Of a stretch of 64,000 nt of DNA, positions 1 through 11,100 are shown one piece after another (positions within the stretch are counted from its first letter, which is position 1; each line of letters opens with the position of its first letter). The translations under genes and the position numbers were made by a program. The stretch comes from Luidia sarsii (taxonomy: Eukaryota; Echinodermata; Asteroidea; Paxillosida; Luidiidae), in assembly GCA_949987565.1 (NCBI GenBank), contig OX465109.1, positions 19,321,821 to 19,385,820 of the forward strand, in the 5' to 3' direction. The notes beneath the pieces were generated by a model, which was given only the letters and a program-made list of their open reading frames with translations, did no database searches and was not told the origin of the DNA.

Positions 1-765
1 CTAACTCGGTCCATAACCATCCTGGCCCCTACGGCAAAATGTATGCCATAAAAGGGAATATTCTTTTAATCTCTCGTGACGCTATTACCAACTCAGTCCC
101 TATGAGAAAATGTATGCCCCAAAAATTTATATCCGTGACCAACTCGGTCCCTAGGGGGAAATGTACGAAAAAACTAAATTCTTCCGAAGGGACAAGGTTG
201 TCAGTTGGTCACATATGCCTACAAGGGATACAAAGAATGTTAAATTGTTGGCGTAAATTTTCCCAGGCTATAACCAGGGACTACCCCCAGAACTGTGGGG
301 TTCTACATCATCCGCTGCTCTCCCGACCGGAACCCCATGCCGTAGTACAGTATAGCAGCTAGCTGCGAAGACATACACGGGACCAGACTGCCAGTTGCGG
401 CGCTGCCGTTTGAAGCTTGTGACCGAACCGGGAGGTTTTTGCCCATTTTGGGGGGAAATCGACACATTTTCGCCACATGGACAGTTGCACACAGGTGTGT
501 GGTATGTAAACCACATTTGCTAGAAATCTTGGGCCAAATGAAGCAGTATTTTATGAGTTATGCTGAACCTGCTGATCCCTATGCTACAGCACTAGTGAAC
601 GTTACACAGAAGTCTATGGGAAAAAAACATAGTTATCTGTGGGGTTCCGGTCGGGAGAGCAGCGGACGACGTAGAACCCTACAGTTCTGGGGGTAACCAG
701 GGACTGAGTTGGTCACGGACCGAGTTGGTCACAGAGTAACGGACTGAGTTAGTTATGGACCGAGT
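1..765. repeat. Large foldback element (accgagttggtcac family)
   Basis: The left end (aactcggtccataac, near 3) is answered by its reverse complement near 750. Inside, a block at about 279-345 (gggactacccccagaactg, ctctcccgaccgg) reappears inverted at about 640-705. Short inward motifs such as aactcagtccctatg and gggactgagttggtcac alternate along both arms. The motif also occurs at 33475-33510. The small open frames here have no recognisable protein. A nonautonomous inverted-repeat element is the likely explanation; its left end may lie outside the window. Confidence 0.6.
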
Positions 766-966
766 TGACGTAAACCAGTATTTGTCTAACAGTAACAGTC
801 TAATGTACATGTACATACACAACAGACAGTACTGTACTGTGTACACTCTCTATACCGCAACTAACTCTCTTAGACTCTACAGACTACACTAACTCAGTAA
901 CTGACTAAGTAAAACTACAGTACAGACTACACAGCACTCAAATTACAATACGTGTATTGTAATGAT

Positions 967-1103
967 AGTCCGAGTAACTTGGACCCGGCAAGTCACCCTT
1001 TTTCATCGAATTTTGACATTTTGAGGGACGGGTGACAGTAACCCGTCCCTCAAAATGTCAAAATTCGATAAAAAGGGTGACTTGTCGGGTCCAAGTTACT
1101 CAG
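967..1103. repeat. Foldback element, gacttgtcgggtcc family
   Basis: Near-perfect palindrome with its centre close to 1035. The left arm begins gtccgagtaacttggaccc and the right arm ends gggtccaagttactcagag; both arms contain caagtcaccctttt or its complement. A second member with the same arm ends but a different centre lies at 50437-50560, so this is a dispersed family. Confidence 0.8.
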
Positions 1104-2040
1104 AGTCAGACTAGTGTAATGAGTATACTCAGTTGTGACAAGATACTCGGACTACTTAGCAGATTTAATTTATTTTAGGATTTTTTTACCTGTTTTAAAG
1201 TGGAGGTATTGTACAAAGAAAAATAACTGTGTCTTTGTTTTATGAGAAAGACCAATCTATCATACTTACATTTTATGTAACTTTATTTCAACAACTGTGA
1301 TACTGATATTAGACTTAGAGACAACCTTTATAACTGCAGCATACAGTTTCACAAGTTGTTTACGATGTACGGTCCGCACATGGTATTATGAACCACGCCC
1401 TCTACGACGGGTATAGCGAGTCTATGGCCGGGTTTATAATCATGGCTACGTGGACATGTCAAAACGCCGGTCTCACTCATCACCCAAAACATCGACTTTT
1501 TGCAAGTAAATTTTTAATCACTGCTTGTCAGAAGTTCTTATTTGGCTGTATATTTAGGAGTTCTGATAACTTACCAAGTGAATTTAGGTACAGCTTTGGA
1601 GAATGATAAGAGCTTTAGTTAGTTCCCATGTCTCACACATGGAGCCCACTTTTGGCATTACCGTACGCGCTAATGCACCAGTTTCTTGCGCCTAAAAGAG
1701 CCCTAAATGCCGAGTATATAGCCCAAATCGTACCCCTACTTTGATTTGATACGAACCCCATTGGCCAAGAGTTAGAGTGTTAGTAGAATTCAACCAATAC
1801 AAGTTTTTATTTTTAACAATCGTAACGAGCTCCCATCATATCAATAATACGAGATATCGCACATACTAGCGCTAAGATACAAAAAAAAAACCGACAACGC
1901 AGTGCTTATTTCGTGGATGGAGTAGGGCAAAATGCTCATTGAATTAATTTCTTCTCGACTTAAATCATAACTTTTATGATCTGGTCTGGTCTGTCCTCTT
2001 CTCTTTCAATTTTGTTTGATACTTTTTTTCCCCCCTCAAA
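1104..2040. other. Intergenic DNA without a recognisable gene
   Basis: AT-rich unique-looking sequence. The only recognisable item is a decayed SINE tail near 1925-1960 (gtagggcaaaatgctcattg), related to tails at 4300 and 43880. I see no coding signal, RNA gene or promoter. Confidence 0.5.
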
Positions 2041-2044
2041 TGTT

Positions 2045-2215
2045 AGAGGGACTGACGTTTCGACCGATCCTAGCAGGACCTTTCTAGTTCTCAAAGGTCC
2101 TGCTAGGATCGAAACGTCAGGCTCTGTAACTTTTGAGGTTCAAAAGAGGTATTGGAGGTCATTTTAGTCAGTGAGCAGTTTGCAGCAGTATTTTGTATTT
2201 ACTTCAATTTTTTAT
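2045..2215. repeat. Foldback element, gacgtttcgatcctagcagg family
   Basis: Two inverted arms (ctgacgtttcg at 2051 and cgaaacgtcag at 2110) flank a short centre. They are followed by the family tail cattttagtcagtgagcag and tttgcagcag. It is the most abundant repeat family in the window, with members near 3930, 13146, 22249, 29706, 31985, 36748, 38976, 39255 and 39440. Confidence 0.8.
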
Positions 2216-2921
2216 TTTTTTTATTTTTTTTTAAAGATGGGGGTGGGGACTAATGTCATGCAACGTATAATAGACGAAACAAGACGTTCTTTGCACTCAG
2301 TTCGCTCGACCGACAGCCCGGATATTTGGACAAAGTGCTTCTCTGCGTGCGTTGCTTCGTTGACCGCTCCGCCGCACTATAAAGCACCTGCCGTATGTAG
2401 AGGCCAACATTATACATTTAAAAGAAAATGACCCGGATATTCTATACTACACTGGCTTGAATTGATTGGCTCGTCGCAGCAAAACGGAGGGGAAAATCAC
2501 AAAGGTTTGACGGAATAATTGCTCATTGGTTTTTACGGGGAGGGAGGGAGTCGATTATTACACGGCACTCTTTTTGTCGTGGAATGTCCGAACAAAAGAA
2601 CGAGTGCTAATTGACTGATCAATAACTACATTGCACTGACCCGCAATCTAAACGTGAACAACAGGCTTCCTTTTTACGGCTGTGAAAAGAGCGTTGATTG
2701 TGGAGTGATATCGTTGTGGGAGGTGCAAGAGTAATCGAACTGCCGTCCCCACTTCAGTGGTAGACTAGAGAGTCAAGGCCAATGGATCCATTTTGGGCGT
2801 GAACTACTTTTTCACTGCCTCTGTTTTGCTATGCATTGCACTCATTGGACCAAAGGTAACTCGGGAAAATGTGTCAATTGATTGACCAACGTGCGCGTCA
2901 AAGTATATGAGCCGCGGTCTG

Positions 2922-2928
2922 TATAAAA
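2922..2928 (+). promoter_or_regulatory. TATA box of the HYR/F5-8C gene
   Basis: TATAAAA in the context gtctgtataaaaaccggc, 110 bases before the ATG at 3038. A start site about 25-30 bases downstream would give an 80-90-base leader. The sequence between becomes GC-rich. Confidence 0.65.
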
Positions 2929-3037
2929 ACCGGCACCAATTTCGTGATACGCCACTATACGGAGTCTCAAGTCTCTCTGGAGTTGAACTGCGATAGTTCC
3001 CGTGCTCGAGGCTCCGGCGTGACTCTCAGCGCGCACC

Positions 3038-4715
3038 ATGCCGTCTCCTCGCCGGCTGAGCCCGGCGCTCCTCTGGTCGCTGTGCCTGGCCAGTCTCGGC
3101 CGCCTGCCCGTCGCTCTCGTCCGGGGCGAGTCCTGCAACGTCAGGCACATGTCCGAGCCGGGCACCGACGTCATCGCCTTCAGGGACAAGTCCATGGAGA
3201 GGATGATGGGCGGGGGCTGTGGCGTGAAGAGGCCGACGCCTGGACCGCACGAATCCACGGGTGAGCTCATGTCTGTCTTTTCCCAGCGAGTTTGGTTCCG
3301 GCATTTCAGCTACAGATTGCACTCCATCCTCAGCCCCCCGTTTCATTATTTTGTGGAACACTATCATCAAGCTATCACGGGAGCACTGAGAAAAGTTGAC
3401 CAGATATAGGGATAAACATTTGCCAACCTCAGCTATCCAGCCATTAGAGTGTGTCTTTGAAATGAATTTTTTTTTGCTACCGGGTGGGGGTGCCAGTCAC
3501 AACTCTGCAGGGTTGCATGCACTGTCTTGGCGCATCAGTGACACAAATGAATTATTCTAGATATTGAACACTTGGACATTGTCTGTGTGATGGGTGGAAG
3601 TTAGACTAGAAGATTTACACGTGGGAAGCACAGGTTCAACTTCCTGTCCCCTCCTTGTCTGCTGTCTGACAGTAATTCTGCTTTTTAATATGTGGCCACC
3701 CCATTTCCATTTTTGAAACTTTCTGGGTGTTCCACTGGGTGTAGGAACTCCTCTACACTTCTCTCTTTGATCTTTCCCCCTCTTCTCACTAATCCCTACC
3801 CTACTCCCTGCCCTTCCCCTTGATCTCACCCTACCAGCTTTCCTCTTTGTCCTTTTATTTCTCATCCGTGTCATAATTATTCACTCTCTTCGTGCACATG
3901 TATCTTTTTTATCATTGTCTCTCTGCCTTTGAGAAAGGTCATGCTAGGATCGAAACATCAGGCCCACTAAATGTAGAGATTTGTATTTTGGTAATATATT
4001 TATTCAGTAAGCAGTTTGCAACATTTTTGTATAGGCCTATCACTTTCTGTGGGTTATTTTGTCTTTCAATGAGGGTTTGCCCTGCACGACGTGATAAACA
4101 CCGAGTGCTCAGTGCTTGGCCCGATGATACCTGCTGAAAAATTCTGGCAGCTCGGCCGGAGTTCGAACCCACTCGGTGATCCTGTGGTTGAGCCGCGGGT
4201 TCGAATCCCGCCCGAGCTGTCCGAATCTATTTCATCAGGCGTCGGACAAAGCACTGACCGGCACTCAGTGCATGTTTATCACGTCGAGCAGGGCAAACCC
4301 TCATTGAATTACATTCTTCTCGGTGCAAGCATCATGTTGTGCGAAAACAATTGCTAATTTCAAAGACAGTTACTTGAAGGGTCTGGGACTTGGTTACGTC
4401 CTCTCCCCGTCCCCTCTACCCCTCTCCTCTTCAATTGTCTCTCCACCTCTCGCTGTCCCTCCCCCTCTCTCTCCCTCTCCCCCACACCACCCTCTCCCCC
4501 TCTCTCTATCCCCACCTCTCTTCCCCTTCCTCTCTCAACTCTCTCTCTCCCTCACTCTCTCTCTCCCTCTCCCCCTCCCTCTCTCTCCCCCCTCTCTCTC
4601 CGTCTCCTCTCTCTCCTCTCTCTCCTCTCTCTCTCTCCCTCTCTCTCCCGGCCCCTCTCTCTCCGTCTCCTCTCTCTCCTCTCTCTCCTCTCTCTCTCTC
4701 CCTCTCCTCTCTCTC

Positions 4716-4767
<52 letters not shown>

Positions 4768-5146
4768 CTCTCTCTCTCCCCCCTCTCTCTCCGTCTCCTC
4801 TCTCTCCTCTCTCTCCTCTCTCTCTCCCTCTCCTCTCTCTCTCTCCCTCTCCTCTATCTCCCTCTCTCTCTCCCCTCTCTCCCTCTCTCTCTCCCCTCTC
4901 TCTCTCCCTCTCCTCTCTCTCTCTCCCCTCTCTATCCGTCTCCTCTCTCTCATCTCTCTCCCCTCTCTCTCCCTCTCCTCTCTCTCCTCTCTCTCTCTCT
5001 CCCCCTCCCCTCTCTCTCCCCTCTCTCTCTCCCCTCTCTCCGTCTCCTCTCTCTCCGTCTCCTCTCTCTCCGTCTCCTCTCTCTCCCCTCTCTCTCTCTC
5101 CCTCTCCTCTCTTTCTTTCTCCCTCTCTCCACCCTCTCTCTCCATC

Positions 5147-5181
<35 letters not shown>

Positions 5182-8100
5182 CCAACTTTCTCTCTTTTCC
5201 TCTCTCTCCCCCACCTCGATCTCTCTCGTCCCCACACTCTCTCTCGTTCCATTTCGTTCCCACATCTGCCCTTTGTCTCGTTGCTCTACCCAGAGGCTCC
5301 CGTGGTGATTACTCCCCGGCCTCCCATCGGCCATCCCCCGGTCATTACCTGCCCCGATAACTACGGCGGGTTCACCGCCTTCAGCTCGGCCCTGGCCGCC
5401 GTGCGCTGGTACCAGAAAGTCCAGGCGTCGGACCCAGAGGATGGACCCCTGACCAAGTAAGTGGCAAAGGAGAGATAAGGACTTCTCAGTTCTCTTCCGC
5501 GCGGGTGAAGTTTCATCGTGTGAACCATGCATTGCTTTGGCTTTTCCTGCTTGAAAGGGAGCCGTGATGTTTGAGATTTTCAATCTCAAACAGCTCTTTG
5601 AATTTGGGTCCTGGGGCCAATTTCATAAAGCCGCTTAAGCGCCAAAACAGGCTTAAGCACAAAAAGTCATGAGCCACAGAATCCCCTTGCCGACTCAAAC
5701 TTCATGATTGTTTCATGCTAAGCAAAGAAGAGTGGAATACAAGTCAGAAGGAATGAACATCAAACCGCAGGGCAATTTGTAATCCTGCTTACACAAGGAA
5801 GACTTTTTTCTGCTTAGCGGATTTTCACGCTTAAGCGGCTCTATGAAATTGGGCCCTGGTCTTGTGACATCGATCGGTTTCACCGTTGGCTCTTAGTGCA
5901 CACTTTGCGAGGCGGACAATAGTATTGCGGACAATGCTAAGGTCCCACAGTGTTCGGGCTCTCCTTTTAAGATCGGTTTCCCCTCACCCCCGGCCCTCCG
6001 CAGCTTCCACTGTTTGGATGATGACGGGAACCCAGTGCAGGACGGTGGCATGTTTCCGCCGGGCCCCGTCAGGAACGCCACTTGCACGGTCACCGACTCC
6101 GACGCCAACACGGCCAACTGCACCTTTCAGTTTGTCGTCGTCGGTAGGTGGATCTCAGTCCCGTCTTTGCTAGCCGTCTGTCTCTCCGTCAGTGTTTGTC
6201 TATCTGTCTCTCTAGTCGTCTGTCTATCCGTCAGTGTTTGTCTATCTGTCTCTCTATTCGTCTGTCTATCCGTCAGTGTGTGTCTATCTGTCTCTCTATT
6301 CGTCTGTCTATCCGTCAGTGTGTGTCTATCTGTCTCTCTATTCGTCTGTCTATCCGTCAGTGTTTGTCTATCTGTCTCTCTATTCGTCTGTCGATCCGTC
6401 AGCGTTTGTCTATCTGTCTCTCTATTCGTCTGTCTATCCGTCAGTGTGTGTCTATCTGTCTCTCTATTCGTCGGTCTATCCGTCAGTGTTTGTCTATCTG
6501 TCTCTCTATTCGTCTGTCTATCCGTCAGTGTTTGTCTATCTGTCTCTCTATTCGTCTGTCGATCTGTCAGTGTTTGTCTATCTGTCTCTCTATTCGTCTG
6601 TCTATCCGTCAGTGTTTGTCTATCTGTCTCTCTATTCGTCTGTCTATCCGTCAGTGTGTGTCTATCTGTCTCTCTATTCGTCTGTCTATCCGTCAGTGTT
6701 TGTCTATGTATCTCTCTATTCGTCTGTCTATCCGTCTGTCTGTCTATTCGTCATTTGTCTGTCTGTCTGTACGCCTGTTTGTCTGTTTGTCTGTCCCTCT
6801 CTCTGTCTCTACTGATATAATGTCTGTTCATTTGGACTATCGTCAATAGATAAGGTCTGTAATGTGGAATGATCGTGGCCAATTAAACCACAAAAGTCAA
6901 AACTCCCCGTGCACATTTTGATAACTGGTTGACGTCCCTGCTTCTTCCCTTTTGTCTTGCTGCAGACTGCGCCTGTTGTGAGCCCCTCGGTATGGAGAGC
7001 CGTGACATCAGTTATGGTCATCTCTCTTCGTGGGACAATGACAATCCATATGCCTATGACTATGGCCATGACCAAGCCTATAACTCTGAAACCTATGGAA
7101 GTCACAATGCAAAATTCAACGGCAGTAAGCATTAAGTGTTTTTCCAGAAGATTGTTTGGTTAGATCAAATAAGCGTACTGGATAAGCACAATAACAGGCC
7201 TACATTTTGCGGCGTGTTTTGGTCTTTAGTCTGGACCATTGTATATGATGCATTATGCATGGTATAGCTTTGTGCCGAATATATACAACGAATTCAGGCG
7301 TTCCCGAACACTTGCATATTTTTTTTGGGGGGGTTATAATTATTTTTTCCTTCGTCTTTAAAATCTGAAGCTATTATGGTGTCATTCCGTGCCTATTCCT
7401 TCGTGTTCATATTGACTACACAAAATATCAGTTTGTGATTTTTTCCAAGTGGAAGGTTTGATGGGACGTCGTGGAAAACATCTTTTGCTGACGGGGAGTG
7501 ACTCTGAAAAGAGCCGGTCAAACTCTAGCACTCTTGTTAGAGCCACACTCCGTCTCAAAGGAGATGCTTCCCATGGCCTTACCGCAAACCTCATACGACT
7601 TTGGTGCTTTGACCGTGCAAACCTTCAAACGGTTCGATTGTTCAGCGATCTGTCTGCTCGCACAGATTCGGCTTGGTGCGCCAGCGGCAACATGGACCTT
7701 GGCGAGAAATGGATCCAGATTGACCTGGACGCTGCCGTGGACCTGTACGGCATCATAGCGCAGGAGCCCGCCACAGTCCCCGATGGCAACTACATCAGCG
7801 GCTACAGTGTCATGTACAGGGAGACCGACGGCGGCGCCTGGAACTACGTCAGAGACAAAGCCGGGGAGGTTCGAAATGTAAGCAAGCAATAGAAAGCGCC
7901 CGCAATCATTTGAATGGTGACTCTTACCGTGCAATGTGTCTGTTTTGGCTCTCCATACTTCCAGATCATTTTCGGCAGTTATATCTGGAGGCAGCCACAC
8001 GTTCCTTACCGTGCAGTGTGTGTGTGTGTGTTTTGGCTCTCCATACTTGCAGAGCCACACGTTCCTTACCGTGCAGTGTATGTGCGTGTGTGTGTTTTGG

Positions 8101-11100
8101 CTCTCCGTACTTGCATATCATTTTCGGCAGTTACCTGGCCGGAGGCAGCCCCACGTTCCTTTATACCAAGTAGTGTGTGTGTGTGTTTTGGCTCTCCATA
8201 CTTGCATATCACTCAACAGGTACCTGGCGGGAGTCCCACGTTCCTTATTTTGCAGTTTGTGTGTTTTGGCTCTCCATATTTGCAGATCATTTTCGGCAGT
8301 TACATGGAGGCCGGCCAAGTTCTTGTCTCCTTCGTGTCTCCCGGGGCGACCAAGTTGCGGGCCAAAATCATCCGCCTGACGGTGGTGGCGGCCTCGGGCA
8401 TGCCCTGCGGACGCTTCGAGCTCCTCGGCTGCTTCGACCCGATACCCAGTTACGCAAGTAGTAGTTAATGAATATAGGAAGGTTTACGGTGACACCATGT
8501 ATAAGGTCTCTTAAAGAAGAGGTGTGGTTCTGAAAAGACCCTGAGTGGTGCTGAAAAGAACCTGAGTGGTTCTGAAAAGAACCTGAAAAGAACCTGAGTG
8601 GTAACCACCCAGCATATTTTCAGAACCACACCTCTTCTTTAAGAGACCTCAGACATGATGGTGTCATCGCAAACCTTCCTATATTGATTCATCCACCATG
8701 CAAAGCCTTAAGTCTAACATAAGTAGTAATTTAAACACAAAAATGACATGAAACAACGGTTGGTGTCCATCGAACGTCACCTTAGGGGCTCCGTATGATA
8801 CCTAGATAACCCTATTATGCAATCGGCCACAGGCTCACCGACTTGGGCCCTTTTCCAAAACCCGGCTTAGGCTTCGGCTCCGGCTTCGTCTCTGTTATCC
8901 CAAAAGCTGAAATCACAGGTTGGAGTTCCTTGAAGTTGAAGCTTTGGAGTCCTTTTCAAAACGCAGCAAAACATTCAAAAATGATGCCAGAGGCTTCCTG
9001 TTTTCCTGCCTTGTATTTGAAATGGATGAAAGAACTGGAGACAAAGCCGGAGCCTCAGCCTAAGCCGGGGCAAGTTTGGAAAAGGGCCATAGTATAGCTG
9101 CTGAAGCAAAAGAGCCATGCTGTGACACAGTGTCATCGTTGGTTCCATAGTTGGTGTCGGCTGGAGGGCCCAGCTTTGGCCCGGCCTTATTACCAAGACC
9201 TGGCGCGCTGCTGATCAATCGCCGGTCCATCGGACTGGTTCCCGCCTCTGCTTCATACCCCTCGATCCTCATCACTCCTCTCACTCCCGGGCACGCACGT
9301 TTCCGCTCACGGCGCGAGGGCCGCAGAGAACTCAACGGCACCCCGTCTCTTCTCCCCTCTCTTCCAGCCACCTTGGCGCCCGTCGGCTTGCCGCCGGTCA
9401 TCACCTGCCCCGACGACTACGGCGCACTGGCTACCGGCTCGTTGGTCGGCGGCACCGTCTACTGGTTCGACCCGCCTTCATCTACCGACCCGGAAGACGG
9501 CTACACTACAGAGTAATCCCCAAGCCCATCCTATCCCTCACTCCCTCCCTCACGCACAAAAACCCGTATAAAAACCACAAAGAAGAACACTTGCTATAAA
9601 TGTTATACTACTGGTCTTGTGAGCTGGACATATTTGGAAGGTCGTCGCGTTGCCATTTTCAACCCCCATCCTCACCCCGTGCTCCCTAGCTAGGATTCCA
9701 TTTCAAAATGCAGTGTACGTGATGTTGAAGCCAAAGGCCTCCTGTTTTCATGCCTCGTACTTTCAAGTGGACGAAAGTAAGATAGACAAAGCCGGAGCCT
9801 GAGCCTAAGCCGGGTTTTGGTAAAAGGGTCCTGGGTCGATTGGTGTCAGTTCGTGGCGTCGTTCTTGCAGTCCTGTCGTAACGGTCTCGTGGCTCGTACT
9901 GTTCCCCCCTCCCCAAGTTTCCCGTGCAGGGACGACGACGGCACGCTGGTGCAGACCCTCGACTGGCTCCCGCCGGGCCCCGTCCGAAACGTCACCTGCA
10001 CGGTCACCGACTCCGACGGGAACGCGGCCAGCTGCACCTTTCAGTTCGTCGTGGTCGGTGAGTGATGCGTGACAAAGCCAGCTCACGACATGCCTTGCGC
10101 TTCCCAACCGTACCGGGCCCCAATGCCGTATATAGAGCCGCATATCCACCCCGGTACGGCTCCGGTCAGAGATCCGGGACAAACGCACGCAAACCGCGGC
10201 ACAACGGCACTTCCACGCCGGATCCAAGCTGTACAGAACTCGCAGACCGCACCGCTGCCATACCACACACAATAGGCCTGTGTCCGTACATTGTGTACGA
10301 ACCTGTACGGAGCTGGCTGTTCAGGCCGCCCTCGAAAACAAGACGCGAACACGACATAATACGCACGCAACTTACGAGCGGGGTACAAGGTATGTGATGC
10401 ACAGCGTTCGTAAGCTGAGCGGATCAACGGGGCTGCATTTCGCAACGGTGTTGCGCAAAGCACGATGATTTCTGAAAGCCGGATTTTGATTTCTAAATCG
10501 GCGACCAACGCCTTGATCAAGGCTACCGCCGCACGGGCCGTGGTATTCCGAATACTGCCCCATTTTCAAAACTTTACGAACAAGCTGGAACAATTAAATA
10601 CGTCAACAAGAGCACGTTGTGTGTGTTAGCATTTCAAATCATACAGAGTCGGATGCCTGTGTGGCATTCGTAGCGTCGATCTTTGTTGAACATTTTGGGA
10701 CCATAATAATTATAATAGTGGAGCCCGGAATCGGAGGGCCCGGCTGGTAGCAATACCACCACCGGCGCTCGGAATTTGTTATTTTTTTTGCCTTTTTCTA
10801 CTTTCTCAGATTACCGTTTGAGCTAAACACTTCGCAGGATTTCTCTTTTGGAATGTTTAATGGTTTAACACACAATCTTTGTGCTTTTACCAATGTTGTA
10901 TTTGGCCTTATAAGCAGCTTTATGAAATAGAGCTCAGATGACGGGCTCATCATTGAATTGCAAGTTATCAATATAGTTGACGGGTTTGTATGCGTGCCGG
11001 GGTCTTTTGTTTGTCTTGCATACAGCCTGCGACTGCTGTGAGAATCTCGGCTTACAGATCGGCAATTTCGATCTGACTTCACCAAGCACTGATAGCGAAG

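Noticed and set aside
2842..3370. Minus and shifted-frame open frames over exon 1 of the HYR/F5-8C gene
   Set aside because: Antisense shadows of a GC-rich coding exon with its promoter; no start context or splice partners.
4323..5589. Ser/Leu/Pro frames on plus and Arg/Glu frames on minus, about 350 codons
   Set aside because: Artefacts of the CT tract in intron 1; only the last part (5294-5456, a different exon) is coding.
6014..6849. Three overlapping plus frames of 190-270 codons with Ser/Val/Leu/Cys repeats
   Set aside because: The 42-bp array keeps every plus frame open. Only 6004-6143 is exon.
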